Assembly (NCBI RefSeq): GCF_025024155.1
Contig: NW_026251772.1
Coordinates: 124,001-188,000 of the forward strand
Direction: 5' to 3'
DNA from: Gamsiella multidivaricata
Lineage: Eukaryota; Mortierellomycota; Mortierellomycetes; Mortierellales; Mortierellaceae
DNA length: 64,000 bases
Shown: piece after piece, positions 44,554 to 55,520 of the stretch
Layout: the number at the start of each line of letters is the position of its first letter
How positions within the stretch are numbered: position 1 is the first letter of the stretch
Translations under genes and position numbers: made by a program
Notes under the pieces: model-generated
The model's database searches: none
What the model was told of the DNA's origin: nothing
Seen by the model: the letters and a program-made list of their open reading frames with translations, nothing else

Positions 44554-47472
44554 CTATCGACCGCCGATCCCTGCAACTCCTCCCATGTTCATCGCTAAGT
44601 TTTCAGAAGGAAAAAAAAAAGACATTATCGTTAGAAACCATCGCAGAAACATCCCTGCTATGAAAAAGAGAGAGAGAGAGAGAGAAACACAAAGCAAAAG
44701 TCGTTGTTCTTTTTTTTTTTTTTTTTTTTTTCCTCTGCTGTTATACTTACTAAAATTTGAATCCAGCAACCTCTGCATCACCTCCGCCTTCCGTTCCTCT
44801 TCCGCCTTCTTCTTATCCGCATCCGATCCAGAACTCATGCCGCTCTTCCCACTCTTCACACTCGCCCCGTCCGAATGCGCTGTGATCGGGGACACACCCA
44901 TGCTCGCGAATGTCGGGATTTTCTTGTGAGAATTGCTGGTCGAGCTCCCTCCAGACTTTGTGCTCGCCCCCGAATTCGACAATGCCGTCGTGTTCGCCTT
45001 GTTCTTTGATCCCGCAAACGAAAAGAACGAGGTCTTTGTCGCAGGTGCAGAGGGAGGCGTCGATGGCACGGCCGCCATAGGTGGAGGTGGCGAGACCGGC
45101 GGAGGCGTCAATGGCTCGGTGTTCCAGTGCTGTGCAGACATCCCCGGTGCACCACCTTGAATCGACCCGCGATGGCGACTCATCGGGTGCGGTAACGCTG
45201 TACCCTGTGTCGAGGGGCGGTTGTAATCCGGTGAGGGTGGCCCATTTAATGAGGTTGGTGAGAGAGGTGGAGGAGGATTGGGCTGGAAGTACGAGTGCAT
45301 GTCTTGATGGTGCTGCGACAGGAAGGGTGAATGCAGTGGTTGCTGTTGTGGGTTATAGACCCCACCGTTGCTGTTATGGTGTGGATCTCCAGGATGATGA
45401 TGCTGCTGCTGTCCCGGCTGATGATGCGGGTTGATTTCGTTGGAGGTCCAGTTGAGATTAATGCTCTGGCTCATGGCTTGTTGTTGCTGCAGCTTGAATT
45501 GCTGCTGCTGGAGCATCTTCTTGGCCGCAATCATGACCTTGAGCGATCGAATCTGAAGTCCTGTCTGCTGCGACAGTGCTGCGGTCTCATAGACCATTGC
45601 TGCCGTAGACATATTGAGCATTTGGTGCAGAGCGTGCGTAGCCAGATCTCGGAGTCGATCGAGGCCGTACATGTCCGCGAGGAGTAGCAGCTGTGAGAGA
45701 ACTTGCGAATGATGCTGTTGTGCCGTCACCAGATGATCGGTGTAGAGGTATTGTAGGAATGCCAGTACCACGGTGTAAGGCTCTGGAAGCGACAACGTCC
45801 TCTTAGGAGACAAGGTTGGGTCGTACTCCGTCCCATCTTGTTTGCACTGCGCTGCATCCTGATCTTCCTGCTCTCTTAATAGCGCTGCGAAATAGGGCCA
45901 ACGCGTTGCCAGTACGGCCGAGTTGACGGGGATGCGCTGCTGGTCCTGTGTCAGAATCTCGAAATCCGCCATCGACGGGTCGTTCAACAGGCTGAGACCA
46001 AGCTCCTGCGCTGTCTGAGTCATCGTCGTGGGTGGGTGCTGATAGATTCCAAACGCCTCCAAATCAACAATCGAGACATGATCGAAGTTCGTCTGTCGGT
46101 TCTGGTAGTCGTCTGCGAGGCTGCGTGTCCGGTTTCCAAAAACCAGGTAAGCATTCGAGTTTTCCATCAACACGCCACGATTCCAGGAGCCGGTGCTAAA
46201 GACGGTACCGGTGTCGATACGTGTCCATACAAGACTCGAGAGATTAAGCGACCAGATGCTGAATGACTGCTGATTGGGTGTGAGGTAAGTTCCTGAGAGT
46301 AAGAGATGTTGTCCAGCGATAGCGCCTGTAGGGAAGCGCAAGCCAGGCGGGAGCAGGTTGCCGGACATAGACTGCGAATGATCTTGGGTGTTGAACTGTG
46401 GTGGCGTCAGGACCTGGAGCTCACGCTTGACATCTGTAAAGTTGAAGTTGGAGTAGATGTAGACGGGATGCTCTTCCTGCTGGGCTGGAGCCGACGCCAT
46501 GAACTGGGACAGTCTGTATATGGATGACCGTTGGTCGGAGGTCGAGGGAGATGAGGCGCTAAAGCCGCTTGATCCTGCTGAGAGACGCGATATCGGGCCG
46601 CCCTTTTTAGATATGCCCATGTTGGATGAACTTTTACGGAGCGATGGTGTGTAGTGCAATGAGGTATTCGACGGCGTCTTGCGCAGGTACGACGTTGGGA
46701 AACCATCGTTACTTGACAGCGTTGGTGAAAGTGTTGGCGAGAGCGTAGGCGAACTAAGGTCTCCGACTTCGCTACCAATGACAGGTATAGACGAGCCCTG
46801 ACCGCTGGGGCTGACAGCGATCGAACGATAGGAGCCGCAATGCTTCTCAAAGGCCATGGAGGTGACCCATTGTAGACTATCCAGGTCGAGCACGCTGACT
46901 TCTTCAATGTACTGGTTATTGATGTCCTGGCCACCAATGATGACCAGCTTGCTGCCGGTCAAACTGCTCAGGTGTGCATATCTTGGTTTGGGTGCATGTG
47001 GTGACGACGGGATGCGAACCTGGCGCCACTGGAGGAATTCGAGATCCAGGATCTTGATATCGTCAAATACAATCAGGTCCTGGGGCAGGCCCTCTGGTGC
47101 GTTACCTGAGGGGCCCATACCGCCAAAGAAGACAATCGTGTTCTTGTAGGCATTGGCTGAATGGAAGTACCGTTCTGCAGGTGGTGCGCCCACCTCGTGC
47201 TCATCCTCTGCGCCAGGGTCGCCAATGGCTCTTGTAGGCAGGACATTGACAATGTCCGAGACATCTTGCCAATGAAAGTCGTTCAGGTGGAGGATATATA
47301 GCGAGTTGGTCATTTGGCGGGTCTGGATGAGTCGTCCACCAAACAGATACAGCTTGTCGTCGACTACTGTCATGGTTGCACCGACCAACGGAGGCGGGAT
47401 ATCGCCGGTCGTGATGCGCGATGTCGTTGTCAAGTCCGAGATGGACTGCAGACCCGGCGCTGGGGCTGGCAT
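44554..47472 (-). CDS. Kelch-repeat and BTB domain protein (LZTR1/Ral2-like)
   Basis: Two exons (44751-47472, 44554-44594) give 920 aa. Residues about 20-460 hold five or so kelch units (KLYLFGGRL, FHSANAYKNTIVFFGGM, YAHLSSLTGSKLVIIGGQ, HLLLSGTYL, NAYLVFGNR), interrupted by Ser/Pro-rich inserts. A BTB domain follows at about 500-620 (DFEILTQDQQRIPVNSAVLA, FLQYLYTDHLV) with a BACK-like helical region. The tail is Gln/His/Pro-rich. Kelch-BTB proteins are usually cullin-3 adaptors; LZTR1 and yeast Ral2 act on Ras. Without the intron the frame would run on through a lysine and leucine stretch coded by a T tract (44710-44731). A perfect GTAAGT donor and a TTAG acceptor remove this and give a short last exon, ending GGVAGIGGR. 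Confidence 0.85.
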   Translation of the reverse strand: MPAPAPGLQSISDLTTTSRITTGDIPPPLVGATMTVVDDKLYLFGGRLIQTRQMTNSLYILHLNDFHWQDVSDIVNVLPTRAIGDPGAEDEHEVGAPPAERYFHSANAYKNTIVFFGGMGPSGNAPEGLPQDLIVFDDIKILDLEFLQWRQVRIPSSPHAPKPRYAHLSSLTGSKLVIIGGQDINNQYIEEVSVLDLDSLQWVTSMAFEKHCGSYRSIAVSPSGQGSSIPVIGSEVGDLSSPTLSPTLSPTLSSNDGFPTSYLRKTPSNTSLHYTPSLRKSSSNMGISKKGGPISRLSAGSSGFSASSPSTSDQRSSIYRLSQFMASAPAQQEEHPVYIYSNFNFTDVKRELQVLTPPQFNTQDHSQSMSGNLLPPGLRFPTGAIAGQHLLLSGTYLTPNQQSFSIWSLNLSSLVWTRIDTGTVFSTGSWNRGVLMENSNAYLVFGNRTRSLADDYQNRQTNFDHVSIVDLEAFGIYQHPPTTMTQTAQELGLSLLNDPSMADFEILTQDQQRIPVNSAVLATRWPYFAALLREQEDQDAAQCKQDGTEYDPTLSPKRTLSLPEPYTVVLAFLQYLYTDHLVTAQQHHSQVLSQLLLLADMYGLDRLRDLATHALHQMLNMSTAAMVYETAALSQQTGLQIRSLKVMIAAKKMLQQQQFKLQQQQAMSQSINLNWTSNEINPHHQPGQQQHHHPGDPHHNSNGGVYNPQQQPLHSPFLSQHHQDMHSYFQPNPPPPLSPTSLNGPPSPDYNRPSTQGTALPHPMSRHRGSIQGGAPGMSAQHWNTEPLTPPPVSPPPPMAAVPSTPPSAPATKTSFFSFAGSKNKANTTALSNSGASTKSGGSSTSNSHKKIPTFASMGVSPITAHSDGASVKSGKSGMSSGSDADKKKAEEERKAEVMQRLLDSNFSKYNSRGKKKKKKKEQRLLLCVSLSLSLFFIAGMFLRWFLTIMSFFFPSENLAMNMGGVAGIGGR
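44710..44731. repeat. Poly(T) tract in the kelch-BTB intron
   Basis: A run of 22 T residues (+ strand) inside the 156-nt intron at 44595-44750. Confidence 0.9.
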
Positions 47473-49611
47473 TTGAGCAACTGCGTGAATTATGTCGTGA
47501 GAAAAAAAAGGCTTCTGTGGATGCTATTGCTAGCTACCGGTGCTTTATCCAAGTCCTACTTATATGATCGAGGCAAATAAGAAGCGAGACCCTGTCGTCA
47601 AAAAGAGGTACCACTGCTTTGTACGGGCGCCGTAAGATACTAAAGGAGTCTAGATGGTTGGTATTAGCCCAGAGTGCATTTTATTAAAAACGAAGAGACG
47701 AGACCACCAGTATCGGGCGGTTTGTCAAGAGGTGGTAGAATTAATCCCGATGAGCGAACAAACGTCAAAGCGGCCACACGCGCTCAAAGGACAGAATAAA
47801 CAACAGGGCCAATGATAAGAGCTCTCAAAAAGAGAAAGGAGAAGAAAACGTTAACCGTAAACCATGATAACAGACAATGACGGTCGCCTTCCAACTGAAC
47901 TGCCACGAGGCAAGCATTTTCTACTATCCTCCTCAATTGCACCCGGTTCCCTCCCTGGCATAAACTGTTACTGAAGTGGAACAAATACAAGGTCCAGGGC
48001 ATTGCCACCGATGTACTATAGCATATTATACTTCTCTCCGCACTATTACTCCGTAGAGCTGAAAAACGCGCTCAAGAAAGGACCTGTTACAAGATGCTTT
48101 TACGGATAAAACAGTCAAGGGACGGAAGGAGCTGAAGAGCAATGGGCAATGTATGATGGATAAAGGTGTGCACTTAATTTTTTTTTTTTTTTTTACCTTG
48201 AAAAGGCAGTGTGAGGGATACAGGGACCTAGGGACCTGAAAAAGGTTGAGCAGTACGAATGAAGAATGGAGAAAACTTTTTTTATAATTGAATGAGCAGA
48301 GGAGAGAGGGAGTGAATGGACGGACTATGAACAAATGAAGGAGAAGGGCGAATGAGGGATGTTGAGATGAAGAAGTCGGTGGTGTTTGAGGAAGAAGCAT
48401 CTGGGAGGATGTCGTTTATTTTGTCGGGTAGCGAAAAAGAAGTAAAGGCACCAGGGTGAGAAGAGGTGGGAGGCGCAGGAAAGACTAATGAAAAAGGACA
48501 AAGGCCACTGGAAGACACATGTAGGGCCAGGATAGACTAAGAACCAGAATGAATGAACGAGCTCGATTGTAACACAGGCTCAAGGAGAGAAGATAGTGCA
48601 GTTGACAGCTTGTTCAAACACACCACACATTCAGTGAGCAGCACAGGAATTATTACTCACTCTCTTACAACTCGGGGCAAGCACGACTAAACATAATTAT
48701 TTGATACTTGAGCTAAATACTATAAACCAACCTGCGGCTATGCCTTGATTGTTATTCTCGAAGACATTAAAGAGGTTCTGCACCTCATGGATAAGTGGGG
48801 TTGCGGACGAAATGAGACGAAGGAAGGGGAAAGGGAGAGGCGCCGATTAATGTATACTCGATTTGCATGCGCCTTGAAGTACTTTAATACTGTGTTGCAT
48901 TTGTTTGTTGCATCAACAACACTCGCTCGCAATTTGCAGAGAGTTGTACAGGTTGAATCCATCCATGAATACATCCCTTATCCAACTACGGGGACACTGT
49001 CATTGGCTGCGTAAAAGAGCGCAGGCGAGTGACCTTGCATGCAAAGGTGGCCCTAAAGAACGCATGCACGTCAATGGCTATCCTGCTATATCGCTTCAAT
49101 TTTATGACATCTTCAAGCCTCCATATGTCCTGCTTGGTCTAGATGTGTAACTGCGTTCAGGTACTATTTTTTTATACCTCTGCTTTGATATGACGCCCAA
49201 GGTCTTGATGACTGCAATCTTCTTCAGAATTGGTCAAGCAAACAGAAGTCGACCTATGAAACCCCTCCCAGGTTCAGGAACGAGGATCGATTGATTGTCG
49301 CAAAGACTGGCAACAAAAAACACATATGCTCGAACGAATAGAATTGCGAGCAAAAGCTGCGAATAAACATGAGCTCGGCCGTATTTTTCCAGCCATTTGA
49401 TTCACCCAAAACCACCGCCGTCGTGTCCCCGTGTGCAAGAGAAATTGCCTGCAAGAGGAATGATTTTCAACACCCAAACCATTTGCTCGATAGTGAACAG
49501 CACTTCTACTCGGATTGGCCATGAAAGAGGGCGTGCATTGGCCGCAGCCAGCTATGCTTTTCCTCCATGAATGCATCCAAACTTTCAATGGCTAAATTAT
49601 CAACACAACTT

Positions 49612-50247
49612 CTAGGCCCCAAAAGGACGGATGCTGCTCTTCCTCGCACTAGAATCAAAAGAGCGAGTTTGTCGCCCTAGCTTGCGAGATACAATTTCCC
49701 ACCGTTTCTTTTGAGAATGGCGATTTAAGTTGAAAGAAAGTGGATCAAGACTCTGGATTATGCTTTGTAACAAAGTACAAATCTGCTGGGAAAGACAGCT
49801 GCTTCCTTTACAGAACATAAAACACACATCGAAAGATCGCCATCCTGTCCTGGCTCGCATTTTCTTTGATGATGAAGAGGTACTTGGTATCTGAGCAGTG
49901 AAAGAGATTTGCATGGGTAGAGCAGTGGAGGAGATTTGCATGGGTAGAGCGTTGTGCCTCGCTATTCTTGGTTTCCGTTGATGAATCCGACGTTCAGCTA
50001 CTAAATAGGTGCTAGCATTACCCCTCGCTCTTAGGCCCCCTAATTCTTGGCCTGCATCTGCATAGCATTGGGCAGAGTCCCTTCCTGTGTTTAGAGATAG
50101 ACAGAAATAACCTTCAGTCACGAAAAAGAATAGATAGCTCGAATAAGGATCCTGCGAAGTAAATGATGTACTCCTGCAAATGCCCACAATCAGCACTTTA
50201 GACTTGATCGAGTAGATGGAAAAGGTTAAGAGTACGAAGACGGCCAT
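49612..50247 (-). CDS. Hypothetical 211-aa reading frame, no recognised domain
   Basis: A single open frame of 211 codons from an ATG, in a gene-poor region. The N-terminus is hydrophobic (VFVLLTFSIYSIKSKVLIVG). The middle contains a repeated block (ALPMQIS twice) coded by a 27-bp tandem duplication. I recognise no family. The sequence is not obviously low-complexity or pyrimidine-biased, so the frame is longer than expected by chance, but it has no splice support or conserved motif. Confidence 0.2.
   Translation of the reverse strand: MAVFVLLTFSIYSIKSKVLIVGICRSTSFTSQDPYSSYLFFFVTEGYFCLSLNTGRDSAQCYADAGQELGGLRARGNASTYLVAERRIHQRKPRIARHNALPMQISSTALPMQISFTAQIPSTSSSSKKMRARTGWRSFDVCFMFCKGSSCLSQQICTLLQSIIQSLDPLSFNLNRHSQKKRWEIVSRKLGRQTRSFDSSARKSSIRPFGA
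49895..49948. repeat. 27-bp direct tandem duplication
   Basis: Two adjacent 27-bp units (49895-49921 and 49922-49948) differ at two positions. Each carries GAGATTTGCATGGGTAGA. Confidence 0.9.
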
Positions 50248-50436
50248 CTATGCCGCATCGAAAGAACCATAAAGAAGCAGCCGTATCCATTGCTCACACA
50301 TGGCAACAACCTCATATTGAAAATTTGAGGACGCTCTTGGGCCATTACAGTGAACAAAATGAACGCGTTCCGTAAAGAAGCACGAACGATTTACATTATT
50401 ATTAATTAACTAAATTATGTTTTGTGGTGGATGTCT

Positions 50437-53400
50437 CTATGCAAAAAACGATGCCAGACGACTAGCGTAGTAAACCAGCAGCAAAAACACGATCGCGATC
50501 TTGACTTGCGCCGGCGAACCCGTCGTTAGTGTCTTCAGTCCATGCCCCGCAGCCTTCAGCGACGCACCCACCATCTCTTCTTCCTTCGGTTTCTGCTCTC
50601 TATTCTTGATTGACACGGGCGAAGCTCTCTCATTAGAAGCAGAAGATGGAAATGAGGCGGAGAGCAAGGAGCTCGCACTTGTCAACACCAGCGCCAGCTC
50701 CATCTCATCCTCCGACAACTCATCACGAGCTTCAACAAACTCGGCCTCGTCGCTCTCATACTCCGAAGAGCTCAGTGCTTCCTCAACAACCACTGTCTGA
50801 TGATGCTGTGCTGACACAATTTGGACATTATGCTCCTTGACCATGTTAGCGTTGGTGCTTCTGCCAGAGTTCTGGTTCATCATCGCAAGAGTGTCCAGTG
50901 GGCTAGACGAAGAGGACTTGTCAATCGTGTCCAACGAGAACGTCACACGGTTCTCGCGGCGCTTGACTCCACCAAGAGACAAGGACGAGGTACTGTTCTT
51001 CAGACGGCTAGTTGGTTGGAACGTCGTTGTAGACACTGATGCCGGTGTGGATACTGATGATGTTGTTGTGGGGGAAGACGCTGTTGGCGAGGGGGGGGTG
51101 GTCGCAGACGACGAGGAGTCTCGGGGAGCGAATGTGGGCATCATGGGTGAGGGCACCGGAGTCGCTGCCGGTGATGCCTGGGAACTCAGCAGCAAAGAAG
51201 TAGCTTCGTCCGCCTTTGCTTCCTTGGGTGACACTAGTGCAGTTGCTGGTGCAGGCTCCGGCTTTTCGGTGGTCGTCACCGATACTGTCTCGGTCTCAGG
51301 TGCGATCGCAATTGCGACAATACTCAGGCTGCTCTCGGGTGCAGCATCCTTGACGGGCGAAGTGGGGTTGCCTCCCGAAAGCACGGTCGTAATACTCTCC
51401 ATTGGGGCCGCAAAAGGCACAGCTGAATGTGGAGGTCTCATCTCCGTTGGAGAAGCCATGAGCACTGGAGTAACAACAGGCGCATGTGGGATATGGAAGA
51501 ACCCCAGCGTTGGGCTCCCCAGTGGGGACTCTGGAATAGAGATGGGCCTGGGGCTCATCTCCGTGGCGCTTGCAATGCTAGCGGACATGTTGGCGGGCAA
51601 TGGTGGCGCATCGATAGGAGCGAGATATGGCGAGATCGGGATCGAGTATCTGCTCAAGGAGCTCGAACGACGTGGCAAGGGCGGGGGAGGTGTGCCTGCG
51701 GGCAGGGTCACGATACTGCGAGGTGTGCGGCCTCGAGACCGGCTTCTGTCAGAACTCTGCGAGGCCTTGGACGCAACGGATGCCTGCGAGTCTGGCCGGA
51801 CCGAGGAGGATGAACTAAAGGCGTTTCCTTGTGTACTGCTTGGGGTCGCATTGCTGGCACTTCTTCTCGTACGGCCAACGATTGATTGCTTCATATCGGG
51901 ATCAATATCGCTATGCCTTACGCTATCGTTCTTGGAGCGGCTATTCTCAGCAGCAGTAAGAGCAGCAGCAGCGGCCTCGGCTTCCTGCTTTTGCTCCTCC
52001 ATTGGCTCGGATTTGATCAGGTTCTGCCCCTTCCTCGAAACTTGGGCGATGATGCTCTGACCTTCATGGTCCAATGTCGTCCAGACACGGACACCTCCAA
52101 AGTCAGGTGCCATCTCAACCCTGACAGAGGGATCATCGGGCTTGATGAAGAAATCGTATCCCTCCTTGTAAACCTTGCGTCCAATACGGACCTCGGTCCA
52201 GCCAGGAGCAGCCTTGTAACAGAGTTCGTAGAGGCCGACCTTGGGGTCAAAGGTGTCCAGCAATCTCGTACCAGAGATATGGGAGGCGAAGGGTGGATAG
52301 CCAGACTTGTTAATGAACTGGTTCAGTCGAGAGACAGCTGAGGTCATGCTCGCAGTCATGGACTTGACCACGGAAGATGGCAAGTTTCCTCGAATGTCAA
52401 TCTGGACCACGAAAGTGACGTTCACGGAAACGGTGTTGCCTTGGCCGTCGAAAGTGGGGCGAAGCGACCAACCTGAAAGCTCGAGCATAGCACGAATGCG
52501 ACCAGGATCCTCAGGGATGGTGGGATCAAGAACAGAGGTCGACACGTTGTAAAGGGCTGATGTCTGAGGATCCCTGTCAATCATGGTGACTCCCGCAAGA
52601 TCGCGACCACTATAGCATATATAATTAGGACACGTTAGTAAACCTACGAGAATAGATGCTACGCGTGCAGGAAGTATAATGGCAATATTGCAACTTACGT
52701 CAAAGAACCAACGCCACGAAGAGTGACATGGAACAAATACTCGTTATGATTGAAGGTCTCTGCGATCGACATGTTCTCAAACCGCTCGTCCCAAATCTGT
52801 CGGCACCCAGACGATTCGATCACTGCATTGATTTGCTCGACAGTCCATCCACCGGTAATGGTTCCTTCACCTCGAAGCATGGGCAAACCAGCTCCAGAAA
52901 TGACGCGAGAGTAGCTCTTGAAACCGTTCTCACTCGAGATGGCTCTCCAGCGATCCTCTGGACTAGATGCTAGGACCTTGAACATCGCCAGGGCCTTGCG
53001 TGCAGTCTCTGAATGTCTGTGAGGCAAGACCATCACGGGCGTAAAGAAGTTGAGCGAGGACCGGCTCGAATCAAGACTGGGTGCAGTTGAGTGACGCTTC
53101 ATGGTCGTCGTCATTGTACCATTGGGTCCGGAGGGGCGAGTCAAGGACTGTAATGACACGTTAGGATTGCCGCGAATGGGCACGGCGTGGCTGTGTCGTG
53201 GTACAAAACCTGTGGAGCGACCAATCAGAGCGCTGTGGCGACGCGCCTCCATCATGGCCGAGGGAGACTTCATGGCAAAAGAGGACATGGCCAGGGAGCC
53301 CGAAGCCGGCGACGATGGCGATGATGGCGATGATGACGATGATTGCAACGATGGCGACAATTCGACAGGTTTTTGTAATATCTTTGGCATGCGCGGTACG

Positions 53401-55520
53401 ACCTTGACTTCCGGCGTCTGTGCTGCATCGGAATCTGAGGTACCGTCCTTGTCATTGATGGATGCAGGTGGGGTGAGTGGTGGAGTGGTCGGGGAAATCA
53501 TGCCTGTCGATGCTGTTGAGTCTGGTACGGAGAGCTGATTGCTGCTATCATTATTACTGCCGTTTCCGGAAAAGCTCTTCATCCTCGCCTCGGACTTTGG
53601 TGCCACTACTGGGATAGAGATACGCTTATTGTTTGTTGACTTTCTGGTATCGGGCTCATGAATGAATGTCCTGGAGGCATTGGAATGAGCACGGGCCCTC
53701 TCAAGCGATTTCTCTGGCGCACGTTCCCTCGGTCGTTCCTGGATCTGCTGCTTCAAGACGGATGGTTGCACACGAGAGTTCACGGCAGATGCGACTGAGG
53801 ACTCGTCCTTCTTTTTCTGCGATCCATCAAATGCGGTGTCCTTATCAAACAGCGATAATGACTCCCCAAAAAGTGATGAGTTCTGCAAAAACGAGTTACT
53901 CTCCATGAATTCTTGGTTGAACAGCACCTTTTCTGTGGCGAAAGTGTTGCCCGTCGCTGGTGCTTTGGTCTTTACTGAACTCTGCGGCTTAGAGGATTGC
54001 TTTCTCTCCCGCCTGGAATTTGGTTCATCATCTGCGGATTCCACTGCACTATCATCCATGATATGGAGATCGTGTCTTGACTTAAAGGGACCAAGTGGGG
54101 CCAGGAATGAGGACTCTGACGGCTCATCGTCGTCCGATTCTGGTGGCAGCAGGAAAAGCTCTGGTTTGGCTGGCTCACTCAGACTGCGCTTGCGGTTGTG
54201 GGATTGCGCGCTGCTTGCGGTCAATGTGGGAGTGCTATTCTTCCTGAGGTACGTCTCGATCGTGACGATGGCCATGGCACGTTTGGCCAGGGACCGCCTT
54301 GCAATGAACTTTGGTAGCCTGCTCAAAAGGTCTGTATGGATCACATAAGTGATTTTTGTGATCGGAGGGTTTGAAGGAAGAGGCTGAATGATCCATCCAG
54401 CGAGGAAGATTGCTGCCCTGACTTTGCCCGAGACCGTAGGGACCTTGGTGGACTCGACAGAGCAGGCTGCAGAGTATATCGTTCCATCCTTCTCGGTTAC
54501 TGTCCGTTCTACAAAGGCAAGGTCACGCATCCTGGAGGTTGGGGAAGGTGATTTTTTGCGGTTAGGAGGGAGGAATGGAGCAGAGAAGGGGAAGGCAAAG
54601 AGAAATTCAGAGTGCTTACTTTGCTGACAGTGTGCTCTTCATGACCATATACATGAGCATCGTTGCTTCGTCGTAGGTCTCAACACAGCTGAGTTCATCG
54701 TACCAGTCACTAAAAAAGTTAGATAGAGAATGAGGCGACGACAACGGTTAGGGTTGTTCGTTGTTCCTTTACCAGTGATCACAAGGCAAGCATCCAAAAG
54801 CAGCAGCAGCCGAAAAACGAGGGTGTCCATTGGAACCCCCATCTCATTAATTTGTGCAACATCACTGCCGACAGCGCCTTGCAGTCGTCGCGTCTCTCTC
54901 TTCCAATTAAATGTACGCGATTCATGCATAAAAAATAGGACTTACTCCCACAGCTTCCTGACACTAATAATTGCGAACACATCCTGGGCCTTGTATCCTC
55001 GGATAATGTGCTCTCCCTTAAATGCAGGATATCTACTTTCGACTTGTGAAGTGGGTATCGTTGTAGGACCTGTGGATTGAAATACAGTGCAGCCTGATTT
55101 ATGCTTGTCAACCTTCTTCCATCCATTGGGCCCTGAGGCGACCTTAAGAAGCTCAATGGCCTGAACTCCTTGTTCGATATGATATTCCTTTGTCCGTTTC
55201 TGAGGGTCCGAAGTGTAGAATTGAGATCGAAGGCTCTCCATTTGGTTGTTGTAGTTGTCGGATTCGTCGCCGCTCATGGGATAGTCGATAATCTGGTTGA
55301 TGTTGTTGTTGTAGGTATTATGTGTGTTGTGGCCGTTGATGATAGTAGCAATGGTATGGCTGTTGTTGTTGACGTGGAGCTGGCTTTTGTTCAGAGTCTT
55401 TTTGTGGTGCTGCTCCAGCCATTCGAAGGGCTCTTCACTGTCACTGAGGATCTCGGTGACAGGATCTTGATAACCAGCAGCTCGGACGCCCCTCGTCTTT
55501 TTCTTCTTTAGGGAAAACAT
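50437..55520 (-). CDS. Double START-domain lipid-transfer protein with C-terminal membrane anchor
   Basis: Four exons (54946-55520, 54620-54709, 52699-54531, 50437-52609) give 1,556 aa. A first START-type domain spans about residues 95-320 (EQGVQAIELL, GWKKVDKHKSGCTVF, YPAFKGEHIIRGY, DWYDELSCVETYDE, KITYVIHTDL). A second spans about 710-1040 (ETARKALAMFKVLASSPEDRW, MLRGEGTITGGWTVEQINAV, CRQIWDERFENM, TFVVQIDIRGNLP, FDPKVGLYELCYKAAPGWTEV). Between and after them are long Ser/Pro-rich linkers. The last 23 residues are one hydrophobic helix (VKIAIVFLLLVYYASRLASF), so the protein should be tail-anchored. START domains bind and shuttle sterols or phospholipids; the ligand here is unknown. Four separate frames join cleanly at GTAAGT/GTAAGC donors. 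Confidence 0.88.

Larger units (their letters stand above)
47473..50436. other. Gene-poor interval upstream of the kelch-BTB gene
   Basis: Almost 3 kb. The first part should be promoter and leader of the kelch-BTB gene; it contains a T run (48179-48194) and purine-rich segments. The part near 50436 is 3' flank of the START-domain gene. One 211-codon frame at 49612-50247 is listed separately. Nothing else was recognised. Confidence 0.4.

Noticed and set aside
50837..52060. 407-codon frame on the + strand
   Set aside because: It is exactly antisense to the Ser/Pro/Thr-rich linker of the START-domain gene, whose codon bias creates the open antisense frame.
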